Positions 50,056 to 58,926 of a stretch of 64,000 bases of DNA are shown one piece after another (the stretch's first letter is position 1; each line of letters starts with the position of its first letter). The notes under the pieces were generated by a model. That model saw only the letters and a list, made by a program, of their open reading frames with translations. It ran no database searches and was not told where the DNA came from. The translations under genes and the position numbers were made by a program. Origin of the DNA: Paenibacillus sp. NEAU-GSW1 (GTDB taxonomy: Bacteria; Bacillota; Bacilli; Paenibacillales; Paenibacillaceae); contig NZ_WOVL01000026.1 in NCBI RefSeq assembly GCF_009737085.1, positions 16,497 through 80,496 of the forward strand, read 5' to 3'.

Positions 50056-50852
50056 TCACACCTTAAACTTCCCGAACATCCCTTGCAGCTGCTCCGACAG
50101 CACCGAAAGGCTCTCCATCGCTGCCGTCATCTCCTGCACGCCCGCGCTCTGCTCTTCGGTATGGGCGTAGACCTCGCGGGAGCCGTCCGCCGTCTGCTGG
50201 ACGATCCGGTCGATCGAACGAATCGATCGGACGGCCGCGTCAGACTGCTCGGCAAGCTGCTCCGCCCGCTCCGACACTTTGCCGATTTGACCCGCCACTT
50301 CTCCAACAGCCCTTCGGATGCTCGTGAACGACTGCCCTACTTGATCAGCTGCCGTCAAACCAGCCGCGACCTCCAAAGATCCTGCTTTTGCTGCATCAAT
50401 CACAAGCTCCATTTCGCTGCGGACGCCTAAGACGATGGAGGATACCTCGCTCGCAGCTGTTCCGGTCTGAACGGACAGCTTGCGAACTTCTTCGGCCACG
50501 ACGGCGAAGCCTTTGCCGGATTCGTCCGCCCGCGCCGCTTCAATGGAAGCGTTCAGCGCCAGCATCTGCGTTTGTTTGGAGATGCTCGAAATAAGTGATA
50601 CTGCACTAACGATTAGCTTCGAACGCTCGGCAAGGCGGCTGATCGACATGCCCAAATCGTCCATTTGCAAACGGATCGCATCCATCTGCGCAACGGCCGA
50701 CAGCATGATGCGCTCTCCCGACACCGTCTCTTCTTGTACATGCGACGCCCGGCTGTCGGCTTGCGCCGTCAATCCGCTATTTCCTCCGCCCCTCCGGACA
50801 TTCGCTCTACCATAGCGACACCGGTATCGACGCCATTCGGCTTGGTGATCGT
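50056..50852 (-). pseudogene. Chemoreceptor (MCP signalling domain) remnant, truncated and frameshifted
   Basis: The frame 50056-50772 encodes a cytoplasmic methyl-accepting signalling domain: the tip motif [20 protein letters not shown] and [18 protein letters not shown] are clear. No sensor, membrane helix or HAMP precedes it. Upstream bases from 50852 read [18 protein letters not shown] and SGGAEEIAD and then stop at a TGA near 50776; the MCP continues one frame off as LTAQAD. So the gene has lost its 5' part and carries a frameshift. It lies immediately behind the stop of the FtsW-like gene. A shorter soluble receptor expressed from an internal start cannot be excluded. Confidence 0.7.
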
Positions 50853-52242
50853 CTATTCGATTCGCGTCTTCATAGGGCTGGTGCTGTCGCCAAGGCTGCC
50901 GACCATATCCTTGCGGCGGTATATGCTCAACATAATGCCCATCATGAGCAGCTCGATCGTTGTGTAGCTGCTGCCGTAACTAATGAACGGCAGCGTAACA
51001 GCGATGATCGGCAGCAAGCCGAAAGACATGCCGATGACCCATACAAATTGCAAGCATAAAATGGAGAACAATCCGATGACCAGCGCCTTGGCATAACGGT
51101 CGCGAAGCCCTCTGATCATCCCTCCAACATGAATGGCGAGTGCTATCGCGGCCGCAACGATCAGTCCTCCCATAACCCAGCCCATGCTGTAAGTTAAATA
51201 AGTAAAAATCATTTCGCTATGAATAAACGGCAGTTTCTCATTAGGCATTCCAAAGCCCCTTCCCCATATGCCACCTTCGTGGATTGCTTTGATCGAATTC
51301 CGCATTTGATAGCTGTTATCCGCATTCAAAGCCGGACGAAAAAAAGCGTCTAGACGCGTCCATATTTGCTCCATGCCTGTAGTAAAACGACTCATTGTAT
51401 CGAAGGATGACCGCCAATGCGGACATAGATGCAATCCCGCCGAACAACACGGTCCATCTTTTGGCGAAAATGAGCATGACGGCTGCCACAATGAAATAAA
51501 TCGCCAAATACGAGAATTGGTTTGCTTTTATAAACAGAAACCCTGGCAGCATAAGATATGCCGCCAAATCCTTAAACCACGAGACCACTCGCTTCAAGCC
51601 TTCCAAATGGCGCTTGCTTTCGGACTGTGTCAGTAAGCCAGCAAGAGCAATAACTAACATTAATAGGGCAATCCAATTAACGTTTATCAAATAGGAACCG
51701 ATAGAAATCCAACCGTATCTTCCGTTAACTTGCAATGAGATGAAAGTGGAATTAGTTGCAATCATCGACGCTAAAGCTGCCACGTATATATACCAGGAAT
51801 AGCGCTGCAGCCGACGGTAATCGAACAGGAAATATACTACGGCCACAGCTGCAAGTCCTATACCTATAGCCGTCGCTTTATGCTCCACATAATGCAATTG
51901 CATCTGATCGCCTGTCGCCAACTGAACGGCATACATAGCCATCAATGCAATCGTGATGAATACGGCTACCAACGCGATTAAGCCCCAGTTCGTTTTTGGC
52001 CGATGAGCCTGATGAAGCTGCTTGCCGACGGCATGCGGATCGCCCATTTGCTCCACGGCATAACGAACCGCATCGTCCTCGCTCCATCCTTCCTCCAGCT
52101 TATCCAGCGCCAGCTCCTCCAGATGATTGAGCATCTCCTGCCGGATGTCAGCATGAACCGCCCTCGCGCGGACATGTCCGCATACCTCGTTTAAATAGCG
52201 CTGAACCGCCTCATGGTCAACGACTGCTAGTTTACGATTCAT
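50853..52242 (-). pseudogene. FtsW/RodA/SpoVE-like protein with N-terminal HAAS-like domain, frameshifted
   Basis: Starts at ATG 52242 (GAGGGAGG, overlapping the padR stop by four bases). The first ~90 residues are a DUF1700/HAAS-like prefix (RQEMLNHLEELALDKLEEGW, AVEQMGDPHAVGKQL), followed by membrane helices. The frame ends at 51316. The SEDS-like second half ([47 protein letters not shown]) is read in another frame that stays open from 51491 to 50853. Both frames are open between about 51316 and 51491, and the switch must lie there, most likely near 51370-51400; it needs a +1 (or -2) shift. Either a decayed gene, a sequencing error, or less likely programmed frameshifting. SEDS proteins polymerise glycan strands; HAAS-prefixed members are PadR-linked. 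Confidence 0.75.
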
Positions 52243-52571
52243 ACGCCTCCCTCCCCAAGCACGCGATCTACCGTGCTTCGGAACAACGACCACTCCCGCT
52301 TCTTCTCTTCCAGCTGCTTTCTCCCGTGGTCGGTTATCCGATAGTACTTCCGTTTCCGTCCGCCTTCTTCATTCCAATATGCCTCGACCATCAACTCCAC
52401 CTCAAGCGTATGAAGAATTGGATATAGCGTACCTTCTTTAAACGTAAATACGCCGTCCGAGCTCTGCTCAATTTCCTTAACCATCTCATAGCCGTACATT
52501 TCCTTGCGGTTCAGCAGCGTCAATATGAGAATTACGGTGCTTCCTTTCATCAATTCCTTGTTTATTGCCAT
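52239..52571 (-). CDS. PadR family transcriptional regulator
   Basis: A 110-residue winged-helix repressor. Family signature: LILTLLNRKEMYGYEMVKEI and FKEGTLYPILHTLEVELMVE, with GGRKRKYYRITDHGRKQLEE as the wing. The ATG at 52571 has CAGGAGG; its stop overlaps the FtsW-like start (ATGA). PadR-HAAS pairs are usual; the regulator controls its own operon. Confidence 0.9.
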   Translation of the reverse strand: MAINKELMKGSTVILILTLLNRKEMYGYEMVKEIEQSSDGVFTFKEGTLYPILHTLEVELMVEAYWNEEGGRKRKYYRITDHGRKQLEEKKREWSLFRSTVDRVLGEGGV

Positions 52572-52667
52572 GCCAGCCTCCTGTAATTTATACATCGAAT
52601 AACTATGTATCGAATATCTAGGTATTAGTATAGATTGATTTCCCAGAAATCACAATAGCGCGCATAA

Positions 52668-52699
52668 AAAGATCCATGGGCAGCTGCCCATGGATCTAA
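52668..52699 (-). terminator. Terminator of the DsbA-like gene
   Basis: A perfect 28-bp palindrome, AGATCCATGGGCAG and its complement, followed on the minus strand by TTTTTATG. Confidence 0.85.
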
Positions 52700-52706
52700 T
52701 TGCTCA

Positions 52707-53426
52707 TTATTGCTTCGGCGCGCATACGCCGTCGGCGCATGCAGCGTCATCGCCGTCTTCGCTGCCGTTGCCGCCGAACACTTTCAGCGGTTGGCTTTCC
52801 TGATACGCCTGGCTGATGGCCTGCAAGAATACCTCGCTTGGCTGTGCTCCCGATACGGCATACTTGCGGTCGATAACGAAGAACGGTACGCCGCGAACGC
52901 CAATCTGGCTTGCTTCTTGCTCATCGGCACGAACCTCTTGGGAGAAATCCTCGCTTTGCAGCGCTTTAAGCGCCTCAGCGCGATCCAATCCAACCTCTGC
53001 CGCCAAATCGGCAAGCGTCTCCTGATCGCCCAGATGCTTCGAATCGGTAAAATATGCTTTCAACAAACGTTCCGCCATCGCTTCGCGTTTGCCGTATTTC
53101 GCCGCAAGATGCGTCAGACGATGCGCATCAAACGTGTTCGTCAGCTTAATCTCATCCATATGGTAGTCGAGGCCCAGCGTGCGGGCTTGCTCCGTCAATT
53201 GACGGTTATTCGCCTGTGCTTGCTCGCGCGTCATGCCGTATTTATTAGCGAGCATGTCGTTCACATCATAATCCACATCGCGTTTAGCGTTCGGATCCAG
53301 CTCAAAGCTGCGGAACTCCACTTCAATATCATCGCGATGAGCGAATTGCTCAAGCGCGCCTTCCAGCCGGCGTTTGCCTATATAGCAGAAGGGACATGCA
53401 AAATCGGACCATACTTCGATTTTCAT
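52707..53426 (-). CDS. DsbA family (FrnE-like) thiol oxidoreductase
   Basis: A 239-residue cytoplasmic thioredoxin-fold protein of the FrnE/2-hydroxychromene isomerase-like group. The active-site CPFC is at residues 11-14 (MKIEVWSDFACPFC), the cis-proline in GVRGVPFFVIDRKYAVSGAQ. No signal peptide. The C-terminus adds a second cysteine pair (CADGVC), as in FrnE proteins linked to oxidative stress. AAAGGATGG precedes the start. Monocistronic. Confidence 0.88.
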   Translation of the reverse strand: MKIEVWSDFACPFCYIGKRRLEGALEQFAHRDDIEVEFRSFELDPNAKRDVDYDVNDMLANKYGMTREQAQANNRQLTEQARTLGLDYHMDEIKLTNTFDAHRLTHLAAKYGKREAMAERLLKAYFTDSKHLGDQETLADLAAEVGLDRAEALKALQSEDFSQEVRADEQEASQIGVRGVPFFVIDRKYAVSGAQPSEVFLQAISQAYQESQPLKVFGGNGSEDGDDAACADGVCAPKQ

Positions 53427-53531
53427 GCTGCACCATCCTTTACATCAATATTATTTTATTTATCAATAGTAACATACTTTACTTTTTAAAGCTAGTCTGA
53501 TGCTTAGAGTCTACTTTCAGCGATAGATGAA

Positions 53532-53559
53532 TAAAAAGCCTGCGCTTAGCAGGCTTTTC
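53532..53559 (-). terminator. Terminator of the lipoprotein gene
   Basis: AAAAGCCTG/CAGGCTTTT hairpin, T-rich on the minus strand. Confidence 0.75.
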
Positions 53560-53612
53560 ATCTCTAACCTTTATTTCAGATTTGCTTATTGGACTCTCGT
53601 ACGCTCTATGCT

Positions 53613-54662
53613 CTACGAGCCGGCAGGCGCCTTAAGCAGCTTCGTCAAATCCTCCAGCTTAACCGCATCCGTTGGCAGTTCGTTTGTGAAGGACTGTGTC
53701 TCGCCTACGCCCGTATATTTAATATCAATAATAGCATTTAGCTTGAGCGCGTTTCCGGTTTCTTTATCCGTATAAACAACATTGATCGTTTGGGATTGAT
53801 AGGACAAATAATCGCCTTTAATCGCCCCGGTAACCGACCATTCCTCCAGCTGCACCTGCTCCGTCAGCTTGTTCTGAATATCTGCTTTATTTGTCTCCAA
53901 ATCCGTTTTACGCTGATCGAGCTGTTCCTTATTCAATTTCAACGTTTGCAGAAAGGCTTCGTTAGAAGCAAGCAGCGTATACAGCTCCGGCAGCAGCTTC
54001 GTTACAATCATATCAACAGACTTGCTGTAATTGCCTTCATCCACTTTAAAGCGAACAACCTGATCCGCTTCAACCCCCTCTGGCAGCGCAGCTTCCTCCG
54101 TTTCCACCTTGCTGAAATACATTTTCCCGTCAAAATGCTTAAGCGAAAGCGCGTTAATGTCTTGCATCAGCTTCATTTGCGAATTCAAATCGAGCGAAGA
54201 GGACGATTGCTGCTGTGCGGCTTGCGCCTCCATGTCGATCTCAATATATTTTCCCAATACCGTCTTCGGAAGATTTAATAGAGGGATACCAGGCACCTGC
54301 ACGTACAGCTTCTTCCCGCTCATAATAATCGGGATTGTAATCGTCATGCCTTGCTTTTGTACATTTAGTTCCATATCAGCGCGCAAGGGTTCTTTCTGAT
54401 AGACCGTATTGACCGTCACCGTCGATCCCTTTAGCAAAGCGGCAACACCTGCGGCAATGACCGGATTTCCTTGCGCCGCTTCAGCAGGGATCTCCAATTC
54501 GTTGATCTTTATCGTCATCGATTGCGAATATGACGCCGCTTCCCCCGTTTTCTGTATCGCATCCTGAAGCGATTGCTTCGGCGAGGCAGCCGAGCTGCAG
54601 CCCGCTACAATAAGCAGAACGACTGCAAACCAAATTACCGCTGTCCGTTGCCATCTTGTCAT
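53613..54662 (-). CDS. Lipoprotein, DUF6612-like
   Basis: A 349-residue lipoprotein: signal with lipobox IVAGC (Cys22), then a LppX/LolA-like beta fold of repeated hydrophobic strands (SMTIKINELEIP, TVTVNTVYQKEPLRADMELN, GMTITIPIIMSGKKLYVQVP). An Asn/Gln/Lys-rich helical insert lies around 240-270. It resembles the Firmicute lipoproteins annotated DUF6612, of unknown function; lipid binding is possible by fold similarity only. Monocistronic. Confidence 0.75.
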   Translation of the reverse strand: MTRWQRTAVIWFAVVLLIVAGCSSAASPKQSLQDAIQKTGEAASYSQSMTIKINELEIPAEAAQGNPVIAAGVAALLKGSTVTVNTVYQKEPLRADMELNVQKQGMTITIPIIMSGKKLYVQVPGIPLLNLPKTVLGKYIEIDMEAQAAQQQSSSSLDLNSQMKLMQDINALSLKHFDGKMYFSKVETEEAALPEGVEADQVVRFKVDEGNYSKSVDMIVTKLLPELYTLLASNEAFLQTLKLNKEQLDQRKTDLETNKADIQNKLTEQVQLEEWSVTGAIKGDYLSYQSQTINVVYTDKETGNALKLNAIIDIKYTGVGETQSFTNELPTDAVKLEDLTKLLKAPAGS

Positions 54663-54756
54663 GTTCTAATTTTCCTCCCCCTATTGGTACAATACCTCCA
54701 TTCTATAACAATTGATTTTGATTTAGAAGTGAGAAAACCTGTATGAGGGAGGTTAC

Positions 54757-54793
54757 AAAATAATCCCGCTTCAGCAAGCTGAAACGGGATTAA
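54757..54793 (-). terminator. Terminator of the sspP unit
   Basis: TAATCCCGTTTCAG/CTGAAGCGGGATTA hairpin (one G-U pair), followed by TTTTG on the minus strand. Confidence 0.8.
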
Positions 54794-54806
54794 CGAACGA
54801 TTGCGG

Positions 54807-54956
54807 TTAGCCTTGCGGATTATGATGAGAAACGTGATTATGCTGCTTCGCTTTTTTGGAGCCCGACAACGGTTTTTGCGCTAAACCCCGCTTGGGTGCG
54901 CCATCGCCGCCGTTGCCGTCGGCATCTGGTACGGGAAAGGTTTTTGATTTGCCCAT
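54807..54956 (-). CDS. sspP: Small acid-soluble spore protein SspP-like
   Basis: A 49-residue protein, MGKSKTFPVPDADG... ending QKPLSGSKKAKQHNHVSHHN plus PQG. The PLSGSKK segment followed by a His/Asn-rich tail is the SspP pattern. It should be a minor spore-core protein. AGGAGG precedes the ATG at 54956. It is 27 bases downstream of another tiny gene and closes a three-gene leftward unit. The rest of the fold is disordered by composition. Confidence 0.8.
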   Translation of the reverse strand: MGKSKTFPVPDADGNGGDGAPKRGLAQKPLSGSKKAKQHNHVSHHNPQG

Positions 54957-54983
54957 TGCGCGATACCTCCTGCTATTGGAATA

Positions 54984-55160
54984 TTAAATGCGCTGATGCT
55001 CGGCGTCATTCGTCCGGTCATGATTGATGGCATCCTGATTCCGGCGATCATTGACATCTTGATTCCATTGCTGAGCTTGATGGCTATTGACCGGCGTTTG
55101 CGCGAGGTCATCCGTCACATTCGATAAATTTTTATCTAAGGAGCCTTTAGCTTTAGACAT
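54984..55160 (-). CDS. 58-residue hydrophilic protein, possible spore protein
   Basis: A 58-residue, highly polar protein (MSKAKGSLDKNLSNVTDDLA and then an Asn/Gln/Asp/His-rich remainder ending AEHQRI) with no hydrophobic core. AGGAGG is 11 bases before the start. Its position just upstream of sspP and its composition suggest another small spore protein, but it matches no Ssp family I know. Confidence 0.6.
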   Translation of the reverse strand: MSKAKGSLDKNLSNVTDDLAQTPVNSHQAQQWNQDVNDRRNQDAINHDRTNDAEHQRI

Positions 55161-55181
55161 TTTCCGCTCGCCTCCTATTCG

Positions 55182-55529
55182 TTAAGCATGCGTTAATTGG
55201 TGAAGCGCCTGCGCGCATTCATGCAAGTGCCGCGTGTAGTCCTGGATCAATTGCTGAATGACTTCAGTTCGCTCATCCACAGACACTTGATCTTTTTCCA
55301 CATCGATCAATTGCACTTTTACTTCACGGCTATCCACATATTGCACTTTAAAATCAAGGGAATAAGCTTGTCGGCCGGCATTTTGAATCGTGATCCGAAG
55401 CGCATGAGGATCGGATTCATCAGCAAGCACCTCGCACTTATCCGATTCTTCAATCCATTCCGGCAATGTGCGCTGCCAAGCATTCGTAAGCTGCTGTTGA
55501 TCGATGCGAAGCTCGTCTTTTTTCGTCAT
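55182..55529 (-). CDS. Unrecognised 115-residue soluble protein upstream of the spore-protein genes
   Basis: A small cytoplasmic protein: helical start (ELRIDQQQLTNAWQRTLPEW), a central beta part (HALRITIQNAGRQAYSLDFK, VQYVDSREVKVQLIDVEKDQ) and a C-terminal helix (IQQLIQDYTRHLHECAQALH). No family recognised. GGAGG precedes the ATG. The next gene starts 22 bases downstream, so it likely heads the sspP transcript. The DnaA-box cluster 2 lies 68 bases upstream of its start. Confidence 0.65.
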   Translation of the reverse strand: MTKKDELRIDQQQLTNAWQRTLPEWIEESDKCEVLADESDPHALRITIQNAGRQAYSLDFKVQYVDSREVKVQLIDVEKDQVSVDERTEVIQQLIQDYTRHLHECAQALHQLTHA

Positions 55530-55596
55530 TGTTTAGCACCTCCACAACATTAAGATGCGAAAATGACCATCGAATTATGCGGAGCATCCGCAATCG

Positions 55597-55637
55597 TTGT
55601 CCACATAGTTGTCCACAAGTTATTCAGTTTATCCACA
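55597..55637. promoter_or_regulatory. DnaA-box cluster 2
   Basis: TTGTCCACA at 55597-55605 and 55609-55617 (one mismatch each) and TTATCCACA at 55629-55637 (perfect), with a weak TTATTCAGT in between (55620-55628). Same orientation throughout. It sits between tRNA-Ser and the spore-protein unit. Confidence 0.65.
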
Positions 55638-55708
55638 TTTCCAAGGATATTATCCCCAATTGATCTTTTATTAACCGAAAAAGCAGAACTTCGTTTCGCA
55701 TTATAAAC

Positions 55709-55740
55709 AAAAAACGCCTGAGCTGAATGCTCAGACGCTT
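55709..55740 (-). terminator. Terminator downstream of tRNA-Ser
   Basis: On the minus strand GCGTCTGAGC pairs with GCTCAGGCG(T) and is followed by six T. Confidence 0.85.
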
Positions 55741-55757
55741 GAGTTGATTTAATTAAC

Positions 55758-55846
55758 TGGCGGAGAGGAAGGGATTCGAACCCTTGTGGGCTTGCACCCT
55801 AACGGTTTTCAAGACCGCCCCGTTATGACCGCTTCGGTACCTCTCC
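55758..55846 (-). tRNA. tRNA-Ser (anticodon TGA), CCA encoded
   Basis: Acceptor GGAGAGG/CCTCTCC, anticodon loop CTTGAAA giving TGA (UCA codons), a long serine-type variable arm, T arm with GGTTCGAATCC, and genomic CCA (complement TGG at 55758-55760). It follows serS on the same strand. Confidence 0.95.
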
Positions 55847-55916
55847 ACATGAAACGTAACAGATCATATTGTACCACAAGCTAAAAACGAGAAGCAACTG
55901 CTAATTAAAAACAAAG

Positions 55917-55953
55917 TAACAGAAATTGCCCCGCGAGGCAGCAATTTCTGTTT
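55917..55953 (-). terminator. Terminator of serS
   Basis: ACAGAAATTGC/GCAATTTCTGT with an inner GCCTCGCGGGG part, five bases after the serS stop. Confidence 0.85.
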
Positions 55954-55958
55954 GTTCA

Positions 55959-57242
55959 TTAACCGCGAGGGCTAATTGTTGTTAAGCCGCCCATATAAGG
56001 ACGCAGCACTTCAGGCACAACGATCGTGCCGTCTGCTTGCTGATAGTTCTCCAGAATAGCTGCAAACGTACGTCCGACCGCAAGGCCCGAACCGTTCAGC
56101 GTATGCACGAATTCTGGCTTGCTCTTCGCTTCACGGCGGAAACGGATGCCTGCGCGGCGAGCTTGGAAATCTTCCACGTTCGAACACGACGAAATCTCGC
56201 GGTATGTGCCTGCGCTTGGCAGCCATACTTCAAGATCGTACGTTTTCGCCGCGCTAAAGCCCATATCGCCTGTGCAAAGCGCCAGGACGCGATATGGAAG
56301 ACCGAGCAGCTGCAGCACTTTTTCCGCATTTGCAGTCATTTTCTCCAGCTCGTCATACGATTCTTCCGGCTTCGTCAGCTTGATCAGCTCAACTTTGTTG
56401 AATTGATGCTGGCGAATGAGTCCGCGCGTATCGCGGCCAGCAGCACCAGCCTCCGCACGGAAGCACGAGCTGTACGCGACAAAATATTTCGGCAGCTCTT
56501 CTGCCGACAGGATCTCCTCACGGTGAAGGTTTGTCACCGGAACTTCTGCTGTCGGAATCAGGAAGTAATCCGACTCCGCAATTTTAAACAAATCCTCCTC
56601 GAACTTCGGAAGCTGACCCGTACCGACCAAGCTGTCGCGATTAACGATGTAAGGAGGCAGCACTTCTTCATAACCGTGCTGATCGCTGTGCAAATCCATC
56701 ATAAAGCTGATCAGCGCACGCTCCAGACGCGCGCCAAGGCCGCGATAGAACGTAAAGCGCGATCCGGTCACTTTGCCTGCGCGCTCGAAATCGAGAATGC
56801 CGAGATCCTGCGCCAAATCCCAATGGGCTTTCGGCTCGAATTCGAATGCCGTTTGTTCGCCATGACGGCGAATTTCCACATTGTCCTCTTCCGAAGCGCC
56901 TACCGGCACGCTTTCATGCGGCAAATTCGGAATCGCCAGCATCAGACCATCGATCTGTGCTTCAATTACACGAATTTCATCATCAAGCTCTTTAATCCGG
57001 TCGCCAACTTCACGCATTTCGAGGATGAGCGCATCCGCGTTGCCGCCGGCTTTTTTAATTTTTGGAACCTCTTGCGATACAACATTACGGCGGTTTTTCA
57101 AATTGTCGGTCTCCACGAGCAAGTCGCGGCGTTTGACGTCCAATTCGGTAAAACCAGCAATCAGGTCGAGCGAAGCGCCGCGGTTATTGAGCGCTTTCTC
57201 CACCTGTTCATAATCGTTGCGCAACCATTTGACATCCAACAT
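55959..57242 (-). CDS. serS: Seryl-tRNA synthetase
   Basis: A 427-residue class II synthetase. The N-terminal coiled-coil arm (about 25-105) that clasps the tRNA-Ser variable arm is evident from heptad-rich sequence. Motif 2 is [20 protein letters not shown] and motif 3 [20 protein letters not shown]. The ATG at 57242 has AGAGGGG. It lies directly downstream of pdxT, as in Bacillus. No T-box element is seen upstream, only about 58 bases of gap. Confidence 0.97.
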   Translation of the reverse strand: MLDVKWLRNDYEQVEKALNNRGASLDLIAGFTELDVKRRDLLVETDNLKNRRNVVSQEVPKIKKAGGNADALILEMREVGDRIKELDDEIRVIEAQIDGLMLAIPNLPHESVPVGASEEDNVEIRRHGEQTAFEFEPKAHWDLAQDLGILDFERAGKVTGSRFTFYRGLGARLERALISFMMDLHSDQHGYEEVLPPYIVNRDSLVGTGQLPKFEEDLFKIAESDYFLIPTAEVPVTNLHREEILSAEELPKYFVAYSSCFRAEAGAAGRDTRGLIRQHQFNKVELIKLTKPEESYDELEKMTANAEKVLQLLGLPYRVLALCTGDMGFSAAKTYDLEVWLPSAGTYREISSCSNVEDFQARRAGIRFRREAKSKPEFVHTLNGSGLAVGRTFAAILENYQQADGTIVVPEVLRPYMGGLTTISPRG

Positions 57243-57300
57243 GAACAGAACCCCTCTCTTGACATCAGGACTTTGAACGGCGTTCAAAGTCACTCCTCTT

Positions 57301-57882
57301 TTAGCGGCCCGCCGCCGCTTCCTTCACCATGTCGACAAAATAAGAATGCAGGCGATAATCGTCCGTTAATTCCGGATGATAGGAAGACGCAAGCAGATGC
57401 CCTTGTCTTGCCGTCACGATTTCGCCCTTGTATGTAGACAATACGTCTACATCATTGCCGACTTCTTTAATAAGAGGAGCGCGGATAAATACCGCCCTTA
57501 CCGGTTCGTCAATGCCTTTAATGTCCAGATCGGTCTCAAAGCTTTCACGCTGACGGCCAAAAGCGTTGCGTGCGACGATCATATTCATGAGCCGCAAATG
57601 CGCATCCTCTTGACCTTCTATCCGGTCCGCCAATACAATCAGTCCCGCGCAAGTGCCAAAGATCGGCTTGCCTTGCTTCGAGAACTGTTGAATCTCATCG
57701 ATAAAATCATATTTGCGCATGAGCTTGCCAATCGTCGTGCTTTCGCCGCCCGGAATGACAAGTCCGTCCAATTCGCTAAGCTGCTGAGTTTGTTTAACGG
57801 CGACCGCTTCCGCGCCCGCCGCCTCCAAACTTCGCATATGCTCCGCTACCGCGCCTTGCAGCGCCAGTACACCTATTTTCAT
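57301..57882 (-). CDS. pdxT: Pyridoxal 5'-phosphate synthase glutaminase subunit
   Basis: A class I-type glutaminase of 193 residues that hydrolyses glutamine and channels ammonia to PdxS. The catalytic Cys78 is in FGTCAGL, His169 and Glu171 in YHPE, and the oxyanion-loop PGGESTT at 44-50. ATG 57882 has GGAAAGG. Operon with pdxS (40 bases upstream) and probably serS. Confidence 0.97.
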   Translation of the reverse strand: MKIGVLALQGAVAEHMRSLEAAGAEAVAVKQTQQLSELDGLVIPGGESTTIGKLMRKYDFIDEIQQFSKQGKPIFGTCAGLIVLADRIEGQEDAHLRLMNMIVARNAFGRQRESFETDLDIKGIDEPVRAVFIRAPLIKEVGNDVDVLSTYKGEIVTARQGHLLASSYHPELTDDYRLHSYFVDMVKEAAAGR

Positions 57883-57922
57883 ATGCTTACACGCCTTTCC
57901 TGACTTCCTAACCGCCTGGTTC

Positions 57923-58804
57923 TTACAGGCCGCGGTCTTGCATGCGTTGCGAAGCTTCAAGCTTCGAAATTTCAATGCCTTTCATCGGCGTACCCAGGTT
58001 TTTGGATACTTCCGCGATCAGCTTGTAGTCTTTGTAATGCGTAGTCGCTTCAACGATTGCGCGAGCGAATTTCTCCGGATTGTCCGATTTGAAAATACCG
58101 GAACCAACGAATACGCCGTCAGCGCCCAGCTCCATCATCAATGCAGCGTCGGATGGCGTAGCTACGCCGCCTGCAGCAAAGTTAACGACCGGCAGCTTGC
58201 CGCTCTCATGGACTTGAAGCAACAGATCATATGGAACGCCCAACACTTTAGCTTCATTGTAAAGCTCGTCTTTGGACAGGTTTTGTACTTTACGGATTTG
58301 GCCGTTGATCAGGCGAAGGTGACGTACCGCCTCAACGATGTTGCCTGTTCCTGGCTCGCCTTTCGTACGAAGCATTGCCGCGCCTTCTTGAATACGACGA
58401 AGCGCCTCGCCAAGGTCTTTGGCGCCGCAAACGAAAGGCACTGTAAATTCGTTTTTGCTAATGTGGAAAACTTCATCGGCAGGAGTCAATACTTCGCTCT
58501 CGTCGATATAGTCAACGCCCATTGCTTCCAGAACACGCGCTTCAACGATATGGCCGATACGAGCTTTAGCCATTACCGGAATGGATACCACTTTCATTAC
58601 TTCTTCCGTAACTGTAGGATCAGCCATACGGGCTACGCCGCCGGCAGCACGAATGTCGGAAGGTACGCGTTCCAGCGCCATAACTGCCGTTGCGCCTGCT
58701 GCTTCTGCGATTTTAGCTTGCTCGGCGTTCATAACGTCCATGATTACGCCGCCTTTTTGCATTTCTGCCATGCCGCGCTTAACGCGCGATGTTCCTGTTT
58801 CCAT
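57923..58804 (-). CDS. pdxS: Pyridoxal 5'-phosphate synthase lyase subunit
   Basis: Makes PLP from ribose 5-phosphate, glyceraldehyde 3-phosphate and ammonia. A 293-residue TIM barrel; [20 protein letters not shown] is the conserved start, and the first Schiff-base lysine lies in [11 protein letters not shown] (Lys80). [20 protein letters not shown] contains the phosphate-binding loop. The start has AGGAGG; a longer frame upstream is not supported. Confidence 0.97.
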   Translation of the reverse strand: METGTSRVKRGMAEMQKGGVIMDVMNAEQAKIAEAAGATAVMALERVPSDIRAAGGVARMADPTVTEEVMKVVSIPVMAKARIGHIVEARVLEAMGVDYIDESEVLTPADEVFHISKNEFTVPFVCGAKDLGEALRRIQEGAAMLRTKGEPGTGNIVEAVRHLRLINGQIRKVQNLSKDELYNEAKVLGVPYDLLLQVHESGKLPVVNFAAGGVATPSDAALMMELGADGVFVGSGIFKSDNPEKFARAIVEATTHYKDYKLIAEVSKNLGTPMKGIEISKLEASQRMQDRGL

Positions 58805-58926
58805 GCTTGTAAATCCTCCTAAAAGTTTTGAATTATAAGTATCGCCACTTATTCTAACCATTTATTTTACAGGAAGGCACCTTAATCGACAACCCTAGAT
58901 TTGCCTTCCCGTAATTCAAGCTTGCT

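Noticed and set aside
57243..57300. T-box leader for serS
   Set aside because: The gap after pdxT is only 58 bases and lacks the T-box sequence and a terminator; serS is probably read from the pdx operon.
56037..57437. Rightward open frame of 466 codons across serS
   Set aside because: Antisense shadow of the clear serS gene; composition is that of a complement frame and no start signal exists.
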